A stretch of 64,000 nt of DNA from Haloarchaeobius litoreus (GTDB lineage: Archaea > Halobacteriota > Halobacteria > Halobacteriales > Natrialbaceae). The notes beneath the pieces were generated by a model that was given only the letters and a program-made list of their open reading frames with translations, did no database searches and was not told where the DNA came from. Below, piece by piece: positions 7,178 to 15,376 of this stretch; within the stretch, counting starts at the first letter, position 1, and every line of letters starts with the position of its first letter. Made by a program: the position numbers and the translations under genes. The DNA lies in assembly GCF_024495425.1 (NCBI RefSeq), contig NZ_JANHJR010000001.1, forward strand, positions 930,001 to 994,000, written 5' to 3'.

Positions 7178-7783
7178 ATGCGGAGTGAGAGAAACAAGGA
7201 TGGGTCGTTCACCGTGTGGATGACCCGTGACGAGTATCACGAGTTGCCCCGCGCCGCAGACACCTTCCAGCGAGAGATCGCCATCCGCCTGATGGGCGAC
7301 TGCGGGCTCCGCGTCGCCGAGGTCCTCGACGTCGAGCCGAGACACATCTCACGGAAGTCCGACGGCACCCACTACGATCTCGAAGTCGTCTCGGGCAAAG
7401 ACACGACGGGCGAATACGAGGGCGGGAAGCACCGCGAGACGTGGCTCCCGCGCGAGCTGGAGGCACTCATCAATCGGTACTGCCAGCAGCACGACGTCGA
7501 CGACGACCAGGTGCTCATCGACCGTGGCAAGCGCACGGTGCAGTACTGGGTCGAGCAGGCCGCCGAGGGCGCGGTTGAGGAGACAGGCGACGAGGACTAC
7601 CGGCGTGTGTCGACGCACGATCTGCGGCGCTGCTGGGCGAACCACCTGCTCGTCGAGGAGAACGTGAGCCCGCGCATCGTGATGGCGCTCGGTGGGTGGA
7701 ACAGCTACGACGCGATTGAGCCCTATCTAGCTGCTCCGACTGAAGAGAATATCATCGAGACTATGTCTGGGATTAGGCTGTAG
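7178..7783 (+). CDS. Short tyrosine recombinase (catalytic domain only)
   Basis: From the ATG at 7178, which has GAGGAG six bases or so upstream, the 201-residue protein is the catalytic domain of a lambda-type integrase. Catalytic residues are visible in order: R45 (GLRVAEVL), K84 (GGKHRETWLP), H147-D-L-R150 (STHDLRR), W174 (LGGWNS, replacing the usual His) and the nucleophile Y183 (IEPYLAAP). It lacks the N-terminal core-binding domain, as in many short haloarchaeal XerC/D-like proteins. A GTG at 7151 in frame would add nine residues. It may mobilise, or have mobilised, part of the surrounding island. Confidence 0.85.
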   Translation: MRSERNKDGSFTVWMTRDEYHELPRAADTFQREIAIRLMGDCGLRVAEVLDVEPRHISRKSDGTHYDLEVVSGKDTTGEYEGGKHRETWLPRELEALINRYCQQHDVDDDQVLIDRGKRTVQYWVEQAAEGAVEETGDEDYRRVSTHDLRRCWANHLLVEENVSPRIVMALGGWNSYDAIEPYLAAPTEENIIETMSGIRL

Positions 7784-7849
7784 CTCGGAATGTATACGAG
7801 CTTCTGATGTTGCTAGAGTTTATATCGTATTGGCAGGTTACTGGTGGAC

Positions 7850-8560
7850 ATGCGAGCAGGAGTAATTGGACTACCCGATTTCGAGTTTGAACCCGTTGAA
7901 TCGTTCTCTGATACAAAGAAGATCAGTGAAGACACTACACTCACAGCTTGCTTGGAGGTGCGCAGGACTGACACGACTAGCGGTGTTACCTTCCAAACTG
8001 GGCGAGCTGCCCTCCAAGAACTCGGATCAGAAGAACAAGTGAGAATTGACCAAAGCGATAACAGCATCAGTGTTTCTGAGAATGCGAATACTGTAAAAAC
8101 GAAATATACGGAGTTTGTACTCGTGCCTAACGAGTTCGTCGCTGTATCGAATGGTGGAGGAACATTCGCGTTCGAGATGATTGCCGGTCAGACCGATGCA
8201 GCACGTATCTCACGGGCAAAAATCAATCTGGACGACTTGGTAAGGTCTTACGAGGACGATAAGCGTCCTGAGTCAGCTAAAACTTGGCAGGTGGGGTTCT
8301 ATGGAAATTCGGGAGAGGCCGAGAAAGGCACTGTCTATGGGGATGGAATCTTTTCTGATCGTGAACTTGGTGACGTGGTTGCAAAACTACCTAAAAATCA
8401 GATCGGCTTAATCATCAAGAGCGACGGGGAGGAAGACATCAACATGACCGCTACAGAGAGTGGATATGTCGAAGTATATCAACCAAGTAGTTACGATGCC
8501 GCAGAGTATGCTGATTTCATTCTAAATCATATTATCCAGCACGCAGAGCAACGATCATAG
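7850..8560 (+). CDS. Unknown soluble protein (236 aa) of the AT-rich cluster
   Basis: The ATG at 7850 lies 28 bases after a TTTATAT box, suggesting a leaderless transcript. The protein is mixed alpha/beta: TKYTEFVLVPNEFVAVSN, then TWQVGFYGNSGEAEKG, GTVYGDGIFSDRELGDVV, and ends with a strand and helix (YVEVYQPSSYDAAEYADFIL). The order of these blocks (EF-V/L strand, GF-x-x turn, V-Y/W-x-D-x-I, final V-hydrophobic-Y strand plus helix) resembles the protein at 9688-10335, so the two may be distant relatives. No TM segment or catalytic motif is recognised. Confidence 0.6.
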   Translation: MRAGVIGLPDFEFEPVESFSDTKKISEDTTLTACLEVRRTDTTSGVTFQTGRAALQELGSEEQVRIDQSDNSISVSENANTVKTKYTEFVLVPNEFVAVSNGGGTFAFEMIAGQTDAARISRAKINLDDLVRSYEDDKRPESAKTWQVGFYGNSGEAEKGTVYGDGIFSDRELGDVVAKLPKNQIGLIIKSDGEEDINMTATESGYVEVYQPSSYDAAEYADFILNHIIQHAEQRS

Positions 8561-8617
8561 AACAATAATGGCCGGTGGATTTATCACGGATATGTTCAAT
8601 GGTGGCTAGCATAACTT

Positions 8618-9622
8618 ATGGCAACCAACGGGGATTTCGATTATCAAGGATATCTACTGTTCAATGGGATATTTGAAACCGAATTTTTAGACCAAGAGTT
8701 CGGGGGAGGTAGATCCGAAGCTCGGGCTCGACTTGGTGACCATCTTCCAGAGTATAGGTCAAGCGACGAGTCCTCCGAAGAGGGATATGTCCGCTTGTTA
8801 TTGGAGGACGCGATTTCCGACGACGACAGCGTCGATTCCGATTTAGAGGAGGTTGCTCAAAGCCTAATCCCGTACCGATACAAGTACGAGACTAGGGAAC
8901 CTAAAGACGCGTACTATCGGGGCGAAGAAGTAGAAGTTGAGGTACCATACGTTCAGGACTCGGACCTCTTCTGGTTATACCCCAACTACATGTTCCTTAG
9001 GGGATCAAAGGGAGACGTAAAAGAAACTAAGGAGACAACTCGAAGGATACTAGACGGACATATCCGTCTAAATTCTGTAGATTTTGGTGGTGATTTCCTT
9101 CTATGGCTATTCTACAAGGAGTATGAGGATCAGTCTCTCCCGACCGGTATTGAGTTGAATAACTTAACCGATACTGAATTAACAGGAGACAGGGACGCAT
9201 TCGGAGGTGCAACAAAAGTCGACGACTCGACCGACCTAGAACGATGTGTTCCCATGCTTGCTGGAATCCTGAAAGACAAGACCATCTCAACTATGCAAGG
9301 GTACTTCAGACTATTTGATGAGTACAATCTGAAAGCCCAGATAGGTGAAGGCCGGGTGCATATCAAGGCATCACGTGGGGATATCAAAACCTCTGGCGAC
9401 GTTCGGAGAATGGCAATTTCGATTGCTTTCCTTCACGAGCTGATTGACCTTCACCGCAGTTGGACTGAACTCCCCCCAACATCCAGGTACCCACCGCGAC
9501 AGTTCTTCGAGGATCTACATGACACTGCGAATGAGCAGGGTGTTGAAATCCAGAGTATCTCAACTAACGTTCTGACCAAATACGCAAGCAAGCGGGGTGA
9601 AGACCCGGACAGCTGGACCTAA
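8618..9622 (+). CDS. Unknown protein (334 aa) of the AT-rich cluster
   Basis: This protein begins MATNGDFDYQGYLLFNGIF. Its N-terminal part is acidic (SSDESSEEGY, SDDDSVDSDLEE). The middle is aromatic (DSDLFWLYPNYMFLRGSKG, DFLLWLFYKEYED), and the C-terminal half carries GRVHIKASRGDI followed by helices (RRMAISIAFLHELIDLHRSW). No transmembrane helix or known catalytic motif stands out. It lies 57 bases after the previous gene on the same strand, so co-expression is possible. Codon use is AT-rich. The family is not recognised. Confidence 0.6.
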   Translation: MATNGDFDYQGYLLFNGIFETEFLDQEFGGGRSEARARLGDHLPEYRSSDESSEEGYVRLLLEDAISDDDSVDSDLEEVAQSLIPYRYKYETREPKDAYYRGEEVEVEVPYVQDSDLFWLYPNYMFLRGSKGDVKETKETTRRILDGHIRLNSVDFGGDFLLWLFYKEYEDQSLPTGIELNNLTDTELTGDRDAFGGATKVDDSTDLERCVPMLAGILKDKTISTMQGYFRLFDEYNLKAQIGEGRVHIKASRGDIKTSGDVRRMAISIAFLHELIDLHRSWTELPPTSRYPPRQFFEDLHDTANEQGVEIQSISTNVLTKYASKRGEDPDSWT

Positions 9623-9687
9623 ACAACAAGGGCTTTGAACTATGAGGTACAAGATTAGCTAGCTATCATACGTCTTCAGAGGAACCA

Positions 9688-10335
9688 ATGAGCCAACTTC
9701 GCCGGGCAAGATCAGGGCAAGCGCTGACCGATAGTGTCTTTTCCACGATTTCCGGTGGGGATTCGAATATTGTGGATTTCAATTGGTCATCAGATACGGT
9801 AGAACCTCTTATTGATGATTACCCGTATTCTGGACAGAAAATATTTCGTGGGAGTTTCACCCACTTGCAAGAACATCCGTTTAGTGAAAACGACGTTCGG
9901 GAAACTGATTTTGAGTTTCTATACCGGGAGGAGTCTAGAATTTTCATTTTGGATACTAATGGACCAAGTGAGGCCATCTCTGATGCATTTTCAGCGATAA
10001 ATTCTCGATTACCGAATGGACTCCGAATTCAGCCAGGTCTTTCTGGCTCCCGTAGTGCAATCTGGGGATTTATTCAAACAGCGGACGAGATCGGGGAGAT
10101 TAAAGTTTGGAAGGATAATGATATCGTCCCAGTTGACCAGATAGAGTCGTCTAAAGAGGAACTAATGGGTGAGACAATTGTTTGGGATGCCGAGCTTTTT
10201 TTCGATAATCCTGAGGACAGTGGACAGAATCTGGTGATATACAACGAGGAGTCTCTCTCCTCAGCTACGGGTTCGATTGAAGAACTTGAGTATGTCATCC
10301 AACTTTTTGAGAAGACAATAATGAGGGGTGCATGA
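9688..10335 (+). CDS. Unknown soluble protein coupled to a two-TM protein
   Basis: The 215-residue protein starts MSQLRRARSGQALTD and contains a strand-rich middle (DFEFLYREESRIFILDTNG, AIWGFIQTADEIGEIKVW) and a C-terminal strand plus helix (NLVIYNEESL, SIEELEYVIQLFEKTI). Its last codons overlap the next gene by ATGA, so translation of the pair is coupled. The truncated gene at the left edge of the window holds the same position before a homologous two-TM protein. The block order also resembles the protein at 7850-8560. No function can be assigned. Confidence 0.6.
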   Translation: MSQLRRARSGQALTDSVFSTISGGDSNIVDFNWSSDTVEPLIDDYPYSGQKIFRGSFTHLQEHPFSENDVRETDFEFLYREESRIFILDTNGPSEAISDAFSAINSRLPNGLRIQPGLSGSRSAIWGFIQTADEIGEIKVWKDNDIVPVDQIESSKEELMGETIVWDAELFFDNPEDSGQNLVIYNEESLSSATGSIEELEYVIQLFEKTIMRGA

Positions 10336-10892
10336 GTAGCTTGATAAAAAGTGCTGCAAACCGGATAGCTGGTATCAGTATCGAATATTTATTCGGATTG
10401 GCAAGTGTACTGGCGATCCTTTTTGAAGCAGCAGCCATTTTGACACCACTTCCAAAGTATTCCTTTGTCGCCGGGGTTGGGGTTGCTGCCGTCTTCGCCA
10501 TCGCCTCTTACTCTCTAAAATCTCGTGTAGTAGCCAGTATCTCACTTCAAGACCCGCAGGACGCCAGTGTGGTTGCCAAGAATCACATTAATGTGACCGG
10601 TGAGATCTCCCGCCTGATTGGACATGCAGAAATGGCAGAGTGGACCAATGATTGTAGGATTAAATTCCGCTCCGAGGCGGGGTTCGACGTCAAAGTCGGG
10701 AATAACCCAGCTGGAACCGAGCGATCTGAAAATATGGATAGTATCTTTGTTCATGATGGCGTGAATGATTTTGATTTCACGCTATCAGTCATTCGAGCTA
10801 CAGACGCTGCAAGCACATATGATATGAAGATTGTAGATACAATCAACAACCACCACATCACAGAGTATACTGTCGAAATTTACGCTACGTAA
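10332..10892 (+). CDS. Two-TM membrane protein with C-terminal beta domain
   Basis: The start overlaps the previous stop (ATGA). The 186-residue protein has two N-terminal hydrophobic helices (YLFGLASVLAILFEAAAIL and FVAGVGVAAVFAIASY), then a beta-rich domain of about 120 residues (CRIKFRSEAGFDVKVGNNPAG, DFDFTLSVIRATDAASTYDMKIVD). That domain aligns by eye with the one in the protein at 265-891. A small membrane protein coupled to a soluble partner is a common layout for effector and immunity or sensor and effector pairs. The specific role here is unknown. Confidence 0.65.
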   Translation: MSSLIKSAANRIAGISIEYLFGLASVLAILFEAAAILTPLPKYSFVAGVGVAAVFAIASYSLKSRVVASISLQDPQDASVVAKNHINVTGEISRLIGHAEMAEWTNDCRIKFRSEAGFDVKVGNNPAGTERSENMDSIFVHDGVNDFDFTLSVIRATDAASTYDMKIVDTINNHHITEYTVEIYAT

Positions 10893-11529
10893 TAGGTGAG
10901 AGGGCCCTATTCAATTCTTCAATATTAATTCGCAGACCGGAGTCAGCAGAATTTTCTCGATAATAGACTACAGCCACCTCTGGATCTTCTTTAGCAGGCG
11001 CGCTCTTCCCACTCATACCCGCAGATTCCGGCTGAATAGAGACCGGAACATCATCCGCAAACGCATGAACAAAGGCCTCTACCGGTTCATTATCAACTGC
11101 CTTCACGTCGGCTATGTATTTCTCATTAAGAAGCTCAATGATGAGTGAACGAATGTTTTGGCCACGATAAGTCTGATAGAGAACTAATTCCTCTAAGAAC
11201 TCGTGAACTTGATTATGCTCAATATCAGCGATCGCGTCGCGAATATTTTGGAGCATTTGATACGCACGTTCCGTACCTTCTTCCAATCGTTCATCACCGT
11301 TGTACTGTTCTACGTAGAACCGCTCCCAATCTTGATAGTCCGCGTCTGAGTGTTTTTCCTCAAACTCGTCATATATGTCGTTTAGATTCCCAATTACATC
11401 GAAACTGTTCGCGCCAGACCAACGGATGGAGTCAGTCAGGACACTCGAAGAATATTTTGGGACTTCCATTGACTTCCCGGTCTGGAGTTCCTTTCGTTCT
11501 TCTGCCGAAATTTGAATTGTACTATCCAT
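10885..11529 (-). CDS. MjaI-type restriction endonuclease homologue, probably catalytically degenerate
   Basis: The pattern of this 214-residue protein follows my memory of haloarchaeal MjaI-family (CTAG-cutting) enzymes: an N-terminal PKYSSSVLTDSIRWSG, a DWERFYVEQY segment, HEFLEELVLYQTYRGQNI, and a core ending VPVSIQP followed by EVAVVYYREN. Active family members have a GIDG Asp and end the core VSIKP. Here the Asp region reads EAFVHAFADD and the Lys is Gln. No CTAG methyltransferase is adjacent. It may be an inactivated enzyme, a regulator or a remnant. It converges with the upstream cluster, overlapping its last gene by eight bases. Confidence 0.5.
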   Translation of the reverse strand: MDSTIQISAEERKELQTGKSMEVPKYSSSVLTDSIRWSGANSFDVIGNLNDIYDEFEEKHSDADYQDWERFYVEQYNGDERLEEGTERAYQMLQNIRDAIADIEHNQVHEFLEELVLYQTYRGQNIRSLIIELLNEKYIADVKAVDNEPVEAFVHAFADDVPVSIQPESAGMSGKSAPAKEDPEVAVVYYRENSADSGLRINIEELNRALSPIT

Positions 11530-11581
11530 ATTAGCCCTATATCAATTTGACAAGACAAAATTCTAGGGATTGCGTTACTGA

Positions 11582-11887
11582 CTACACCCGAGAGAAGTAG
11601 TCGAACCGAACAGCGTGTGGATTCGGTCGATACCGGGCGTCAAGCTCCCCAGCGAGATACTCCTGCCCCTGCGACGTGATTTCGTAAACTTGGTGCTCCC
11701 GACTGAGGGGTGCAATCAGGCCCGCGTAGGTGAGTACCTTGCACCGTTCTCGAACGCGGCTCGGTTTGGCGTTGAAGCTGCACTCCTTCGACATTAGCCC
11801 CGGACTCGACAGTCCCTTGGAGTCCAGATACTCGAGGATACGTTCGTCAAGCATGACCATCCAGTGCGCCGGCAGCCGCTCGTTCAT
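11582..11887 (-). CDS. PhiH1-repressor-like winged-helix protein
   Basis: The 101-residue protein carries a winged helix: WMVMLDERILEYL, then RVRERCKVLTYAGLIAPL, and a wing VYEITSQGQEYLAGELDA. This matches the repressor family of halophage PhiH1, which occurs in pairs near integrases of haloarchaeal elements. Its ATG overlaps the stop of the upstream homologue by four bases, so the two are co-translated. It probably controls genes of the adjacent integrative element. The C-terminal tail (YRPNPHAVRFDYFSRV) is longer than the core fold needs. Confidence 0.75.
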   Translation of the reverse strand: MNERLPAHWMVMLDERILEYLDSKGLSSPGLMSKECSFNAKPSRVRERCKVLTYAGLIAPLSREHQVYEITSQGQEYLAGELDARYRPNPHAVRFDYFSRV

Positions 11888-12198
11888 CCGTTAGTCCTCT
11901 CCCGCCCGCCAGCAGTCGGCCCGCTATTCTCACCGGCGTCCATGTATGCGCCGGCCTCCGCATCGTATTCTTCATCGAGATACGCCTTGCCCTCCTCGGT
12001 GATCACGTAGACACCGTTGCCGAGGTCTCGTAGGAGCCCGTGTTCCGCGAGTTTCTGGCAGCGACGCGAGACGGACGATGCTGAGATACGAACGCTATCA
12101 CGGTCTGCGAGATCTCCAACACGACCCCCTTCTTCCGCTCGGATGATTTCGAGGATTCTATCGTCCCAGATAGTCATCCACGTCCCAGATTGCCTCAT
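11884..12198 (-). CDS. PhiH1-repressor-like winged-helix protein
   Basis: I chose the ATG at 12198 (MRQSGTWMTIWDDRILEII), the usual beginning of this family; the frame stays open 23 codons further upstream. The winged helix runs through VSRRCQKLAEHGLLRDLG and the wing VYVITEEGKAYLDEE. A TTAACAATA element about 30 bases upstream could be its TATA box. The gene is divergent from the zinc-ribbon and integrase operon starting at 12409. With the overlapping downstream homologue it likely forms a repressor pair governing lysogeny-like control of that operon; this is inference from family and position. Confidence 0.75.
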   Translation of the reverse strand: MRQSGTWMTIWDDRILEIIRAEEGGRVGDLADRDSVRISASSVSRRCQKLAEHGLLRDLGNGVYVITEEGKAYLDEEYDAEAGAYMDAGENSGPTAGGRERTNG

Positions 12199-12408
12199 TA
12201 CCACCCACTTGAACATCTTCGAACCTATTGTTAAGCAAATATCCGTTTGTACTTCAATGGCCCGCATCCAGCCTACCGTTACGTTTATGCAATATCCGCC
12301 CAGATGTTGGAGTGCGAAGCCACTGACTCGGTTGAAGATGACTCTGTTGGACGGTGAAGACGGGGCGCGCTGGTACGCGCCCCGATAAGGTGGCTCCGAT
12401 TCAGGCCA
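12199..12408. promoter_or_regulatory. Divergent control region between repressor pair and integrase operon
   Basis: The gap of 210 bases between the repressor gene (start 12198) and the zinc-ribbon gene (start 12409) is visibly AT-richer at its left end, where a TTAACAATA box faces the repressor. It must hold the promoters for both directions and probably the repressor operators. No clear palindrome was found by eye. Confidence 0.4.
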
Positions 12409-12696
12409 ATGAATTCGAGAGCCAATACGGGGACTACGCCCCGCATAGAGAGTGACGTACCGACCGCCGAAAACACTAACGACACCCGCTTAGCCGGTAG
12501 TCTCGCGGGAAGCGACGAGCCCGACAGCGAGTCGTGCTACTTCTGCGGCGCACCCGCCGAGGGCCACGCCGCCCTCTACAGCACCGACGCCGTCCGCGAG
12601 CACGTCGGCAGCGTCGGCCAGCCGCCGGCCCGGAGCGAACCGGTCTGCCGCGACTGTGGTGAGCGACTGAACGCGCATCGCCGGGGTGACGACTAG
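12409..12696 (+). CDS. Small zinc-ribbon protein (95 aa)
   Basis: After a polar, Thr/Asn-rich N-terminus the protein has CYFCGAPAEGH and CRDCGERLNAH, two C-x2-C pairs about 35 residues apart, typical of a zinc ribbon. The end is basic (NAHRRGDD). Its TAG overlaps the next GTG start, so it is the first gene of a coupled set that ends with an integrase. Such small zinc proteins accompany integrases in many haloarchaeal elements and may regulate excision or transcription. Confidence 0.65.
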   Translation: MNSRANTGTTPRIESDVPTAENTNDTRLAGSLAGSDEPDSESCYFCGAPAEGHAALYSTDAVREHVGSVGQPPARSEPVCRDCGERLNAHRRGDD

Positions 12697-13250
12697 TGAG
12701 CGACGCCGAGCTGCGCTACGTCGTCGACCACCGTAACCCGGACCTGTTCAGACTACGCTGCCCGAGCTGCGGGCAGACCACCGAGCGACAGTCACGACCC
12801 GGCGAAAACACGCGCATCTGCTCGCCGTGCAACCGCCTGAAGGGCGTCACGCCCCTGCTAGATCTGCGGAACAACGACACGCCGCTCGACCTCGAGGGCC
12901 GCACGGTCGTCGCCGACGGCGGCGTGCAGATGCCGCAGGCGCACGTCGCTGCATCGCTGTTCGATGATGCTGCTGTCGCACTCCGCGACGGTGAGGTGGA
13001 CAATGCCCTGGAGTACGTCGACGACGGGCTGACTGCCATCCAGTCGGGTATGAGCCCACCGGACGTCGAGGTTGCGCCGGCAGAGGTTCACGCCGACCCG
13101 GACGAGTACGACGGCCCGACGTTCCTCTGCTCGGACTGTGAGGAGCTCCGGCCCATCGCGCTGGCGACGTTCCGCCGCATCAACGCCCACGGTGTCTGTC
13201 TGCCGTTCTGCCCCGAGTGTGCCGAAAGCGACGGAGGTGACGGCGAGTGA
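12696..13250 (+). CDS. Double zinc-ribbon protein (184 aa)
   Basis: The start is a GTG overlapping the previous stop. Two four-Cys modules are visible: CPSCGQT with CSPCNRL near the N-terminus, and CSDCEELR with CPECAES near the C-terminus. Between them is a helical segment (AHVAASLFDDAAVALRDGEVDNALEYVDDGL). The acidic end overlaps the GTG of the integrase gene by four bases. The paired zinc modules suggest nucleic-acid or protein binding in the same pathway as the integrase, possibly as an excision factor; no direct evidence. Confidence 0.65.
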   Translation: MSDAELRYVVDHRNPDLFRLRCPSCGQTTERQSRPGENTRICSPCNRLKGVTPLLDLRNNDTPLDLEGRTVVADGGVQMPQAHVAASLFDDAAVALRDGEVDNALEYVDDGLTAIQSGMSPPDVEVAPAEVHADPDEYDGPTFLCSDCEELRPIALATFRRINAHGVCLPFCPECAESDGGDGE

Positions 13251-14275
13251 GCCGACCCGAGAACCTGTCACCCCGACAGGCCCGCGACCGCTTCCTAGAC
13301 GACGTGTCGCACAACCGTACCGAGCGGACCATCGAGTCGTACCGCTACCGGCTCAGGCAGTTCGTGCTCTACTGCGAGGAGAACCAGATAGAGTCGGTCA
13401 GGGAGATCGACGGCTGGGTGCTCGACGAGTACAAGCGCACCCTGAGCGACAACGCGCCAGCGACGATCAAGGGCAAGATGATGGCGGTGAAGCAGCTCGT
13501 CGACTACCTTGCCCGCATCGAGGCGGTCGACTCGGAGCTGCCTGACAAGGTCGACATCCCCTACCCGTCGAAGGACGACCGGGTGAACAAGCAGAAGCTC
13601 GACCCCGAGGAGGCCATCCTGCTCATCGAGAACTACCGCGACGACATGGCCCTGTACGGGACCGTCGAACACGCGCTGCTGGAGATCCTCTGGTTCACGG
13701 GGGCACGGATGGGCAGCGTTCAGGCACTCGACCTCGGCGATTTCAACGCCGAGGATGGAGTGCTCTGGTTCCGGCACAGACCGGACTCAGGAACGCGGCT
13801 GAAAAACGGGAGCGACGGCGAGCGGCCGGTCGGCATCCCCGACGAGACCGTTTCCGTGTTGCAGGCGTGGATACGCCGCGACCGACCGGACACCCGCGAT
13901 GACCACGGGCGGAATCCGCTGCTGGCCTGCCGGCAGGGGCGGCCGTCGACGTCGACGGTCCGGAACTGGTGCTACATGGGCACCCAGCCCTGCCTGCGGA
14001 AGCTCTGTCCACACGGGCAGGAGCGCAAGGCCTGCGAGTACACGAAGCGGAACTACGCGAGCCAGTGCCCATCGTCACGATCTCCGCACCAGGTGCGGAC
14101 CGGGTCGGTGACGTGGCAGCTGAACCGCGGCATCGACATCGAGGACGTGGCCGACCGGGTGAACGCGACGCCCGCGGTCATCCGCGAGCACTACGACGTG
14201 GCGACCGGCGTCGAGAAGCTGGAGGAACGGCGCGAGAAGTACCAGGACACATTAAGTTTGGAGGATGACAAATGA
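13247..14275 (+). CDS. Tyrosine integrase with zinc-binding insertion
   Basis: This full-length 342-residue integrase has an N-terminal SAM-like core-binding domain (about residues 5-100) and a catalytic domain with R154 (TGARMGSV), H281-QVR284 (SPHQVRTGSV) and nucleophile Y316 (REHYDVAT). Between strand and catalytic His lies a four-Cys insertion (C249, C254, C263, C274), presumably zinc-binding, as in many haloarchaeal integrases. It starts with GTG overlapping the zinc-ribbon gene. It probably integrates the element that includes the repressor pair; no attachment repeat was located nearby. Confidence 0.88.
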   Translation: MSRPENLSPRQARDRFLDDVSHNRTERTIESYRYRLRQFVLYCEENQIESVREIDGWVLDEYKRTLSDNAPATIKGKMMAVKQLVDYLARIEAVDSELPDKVDIPYPSKDDRVNKQKLDPEEAILLIENYRDDMALYGTVEHALLEILWFTGARMGSVQALDLGDFNAEDGVLWFRHRPDSGTRLKNGSDGERPVGIPDETVSVLQAWIRRDRPDTRDDHGRNPLLACRQGRPSTSTVRNWCYMGTQPCLRKLCPHGQERKACEYTKRNYASQCPSSRSPHQVRTGSVTWQLNRGIDIEDVADRVNATPAVIREHYDVATGVEKLEERREKYQDTLSLEDDK

Positions 14276-14691
14276 CGGCTTATAAAGGGGGTCGAGTAAA
14301 TCGGCCATCTGAATGGGGTAACGTATGCGAAACCGGGCGGAGAGCGAGCCCCTCCGTCCCCATACCATCCTTAAAGGACTCGTCGACCTTCAGACACTTC
14401 TACCTGCTACGCGTCGACAACGAGCCCATCGACCCCGCTCGAATCCCCCCGGAACGAGACGCTCGCTCACGGCTACAATCGTCTCTGTCAGGCCGCCAAC
14501 GGACAGGGGGTCGTCCGCACCGCCAAGAAAGCCTGCACGAACGGCCGCAGAACTTCTGCAATGAGGAAGCAGAGGCGCTGGTGCTCCGGCCGCTCGACCG
14601 GCGTGGCTACATCACGCTCCAGTCGAACGTCTACGGCGACAGCGCGTGGCGCATCGTCGGCTGGCGGAACGCCGAGGTGGTCAACCGATGA
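14272..14691 (+). pseudogene. Degraded or frameshifted small gene after the integrase
   Basis: An ORF opens by ATGA overlap with the integrase stop, but only its last 45 residues (EALVLRPLDRRGYITLQSNV, then WRIVGWRNAEVV) look like a folded protein. Protein-like sequence for the part just upstream is in another frame (ETLAHGYNRLCQAANGQGVV, RTAKKACTNG), without a start codon. This looks like one gene broken by one or more frameshifts near 14540-14570. The reading as an intact 139-residue ORF is therefore doubtful. No function is proposed. Confidence 0.4.
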
Positions 14692-14889
14692 CGAGTGAAA
14701 CCGCTACGTGTGGGAACGGTACGGAACGGAAAAGGATGGATCGGCTGTGAACAGCCAATCCATAGCCACGACACGGTTGGGGGGAGTGGTGGGTGGGAGA
14801 TTGGTGAGTAATCCGCTCACCGTCGTTCGGGGGGAGTCAAATCTCCCATCTCGAAGATGGGTGGGGAAACGCATCAACCCCTACACTCA

Positions 14890-15169
14890 CCCATTTAATA
14901 ATTCGTTATGAGGCCAGTGACAGAGCACCCATTCGACCGGATTCCGTAGACACGGAGAACCGATATGTACACACGGGAATAGAACACGGCGAGTCGCTCG
15001 CGACACGCTGTCCGCTTCTTCTCGCTCGTCGTCGACGGCTTGCTCGGACTCGACCGGAATCTTCGAGAACACGGGCCGGCCGAACCCTCACAGCCGCGTC
15101 CTCGCGGTCGACCTGGAGCAGGTTGCGGACTGCCAACGGGTCGAACGCGCCTCCAAAATTCGTTGCCAT
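14890..15169 (-). pseudogene. Frameshifted gene fragment
   Basis: On the - strand an ATG at 15169 starts MATNFGGAFDPLAVRNLLQ and VDREDAAV. Near 15085 the protein-like reading moves to another frame as VFSKIPVESEQAVDDEREEA then DSVSRA. Together they would form a normal acidic haloarchaeal protein start, so this seems to be a remnant of a broken gene. It lies in the otherwise gene-poor stretch between the integrase region and a histidine kinase. Family unknown. Confidence 0.3.
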
Positions 15170-15376
15170 AGCTGCACCCCAAACTGGCGACTCCGCTGCC
15201 AGAACTCCCCGACGACGGATACCCACCCACACCCACAGTCTGCCCGGTAAACGGCGTCAGATCACAGCAGACTGTAGATCTATGTCCGTCACCGGGTTTG
15301 ATTCTTCGGCCAACTCGGGAAATACCGGGGCAACACTATTGTCTTCCCTGCTGGAACAATAGAAGAAGATTACTCC

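Noticed and set aside
14708-14911. A 67-codon + strand ORF
   Set aside because: Low-complexity G-rich composition, no start context and no fold-like pattern.
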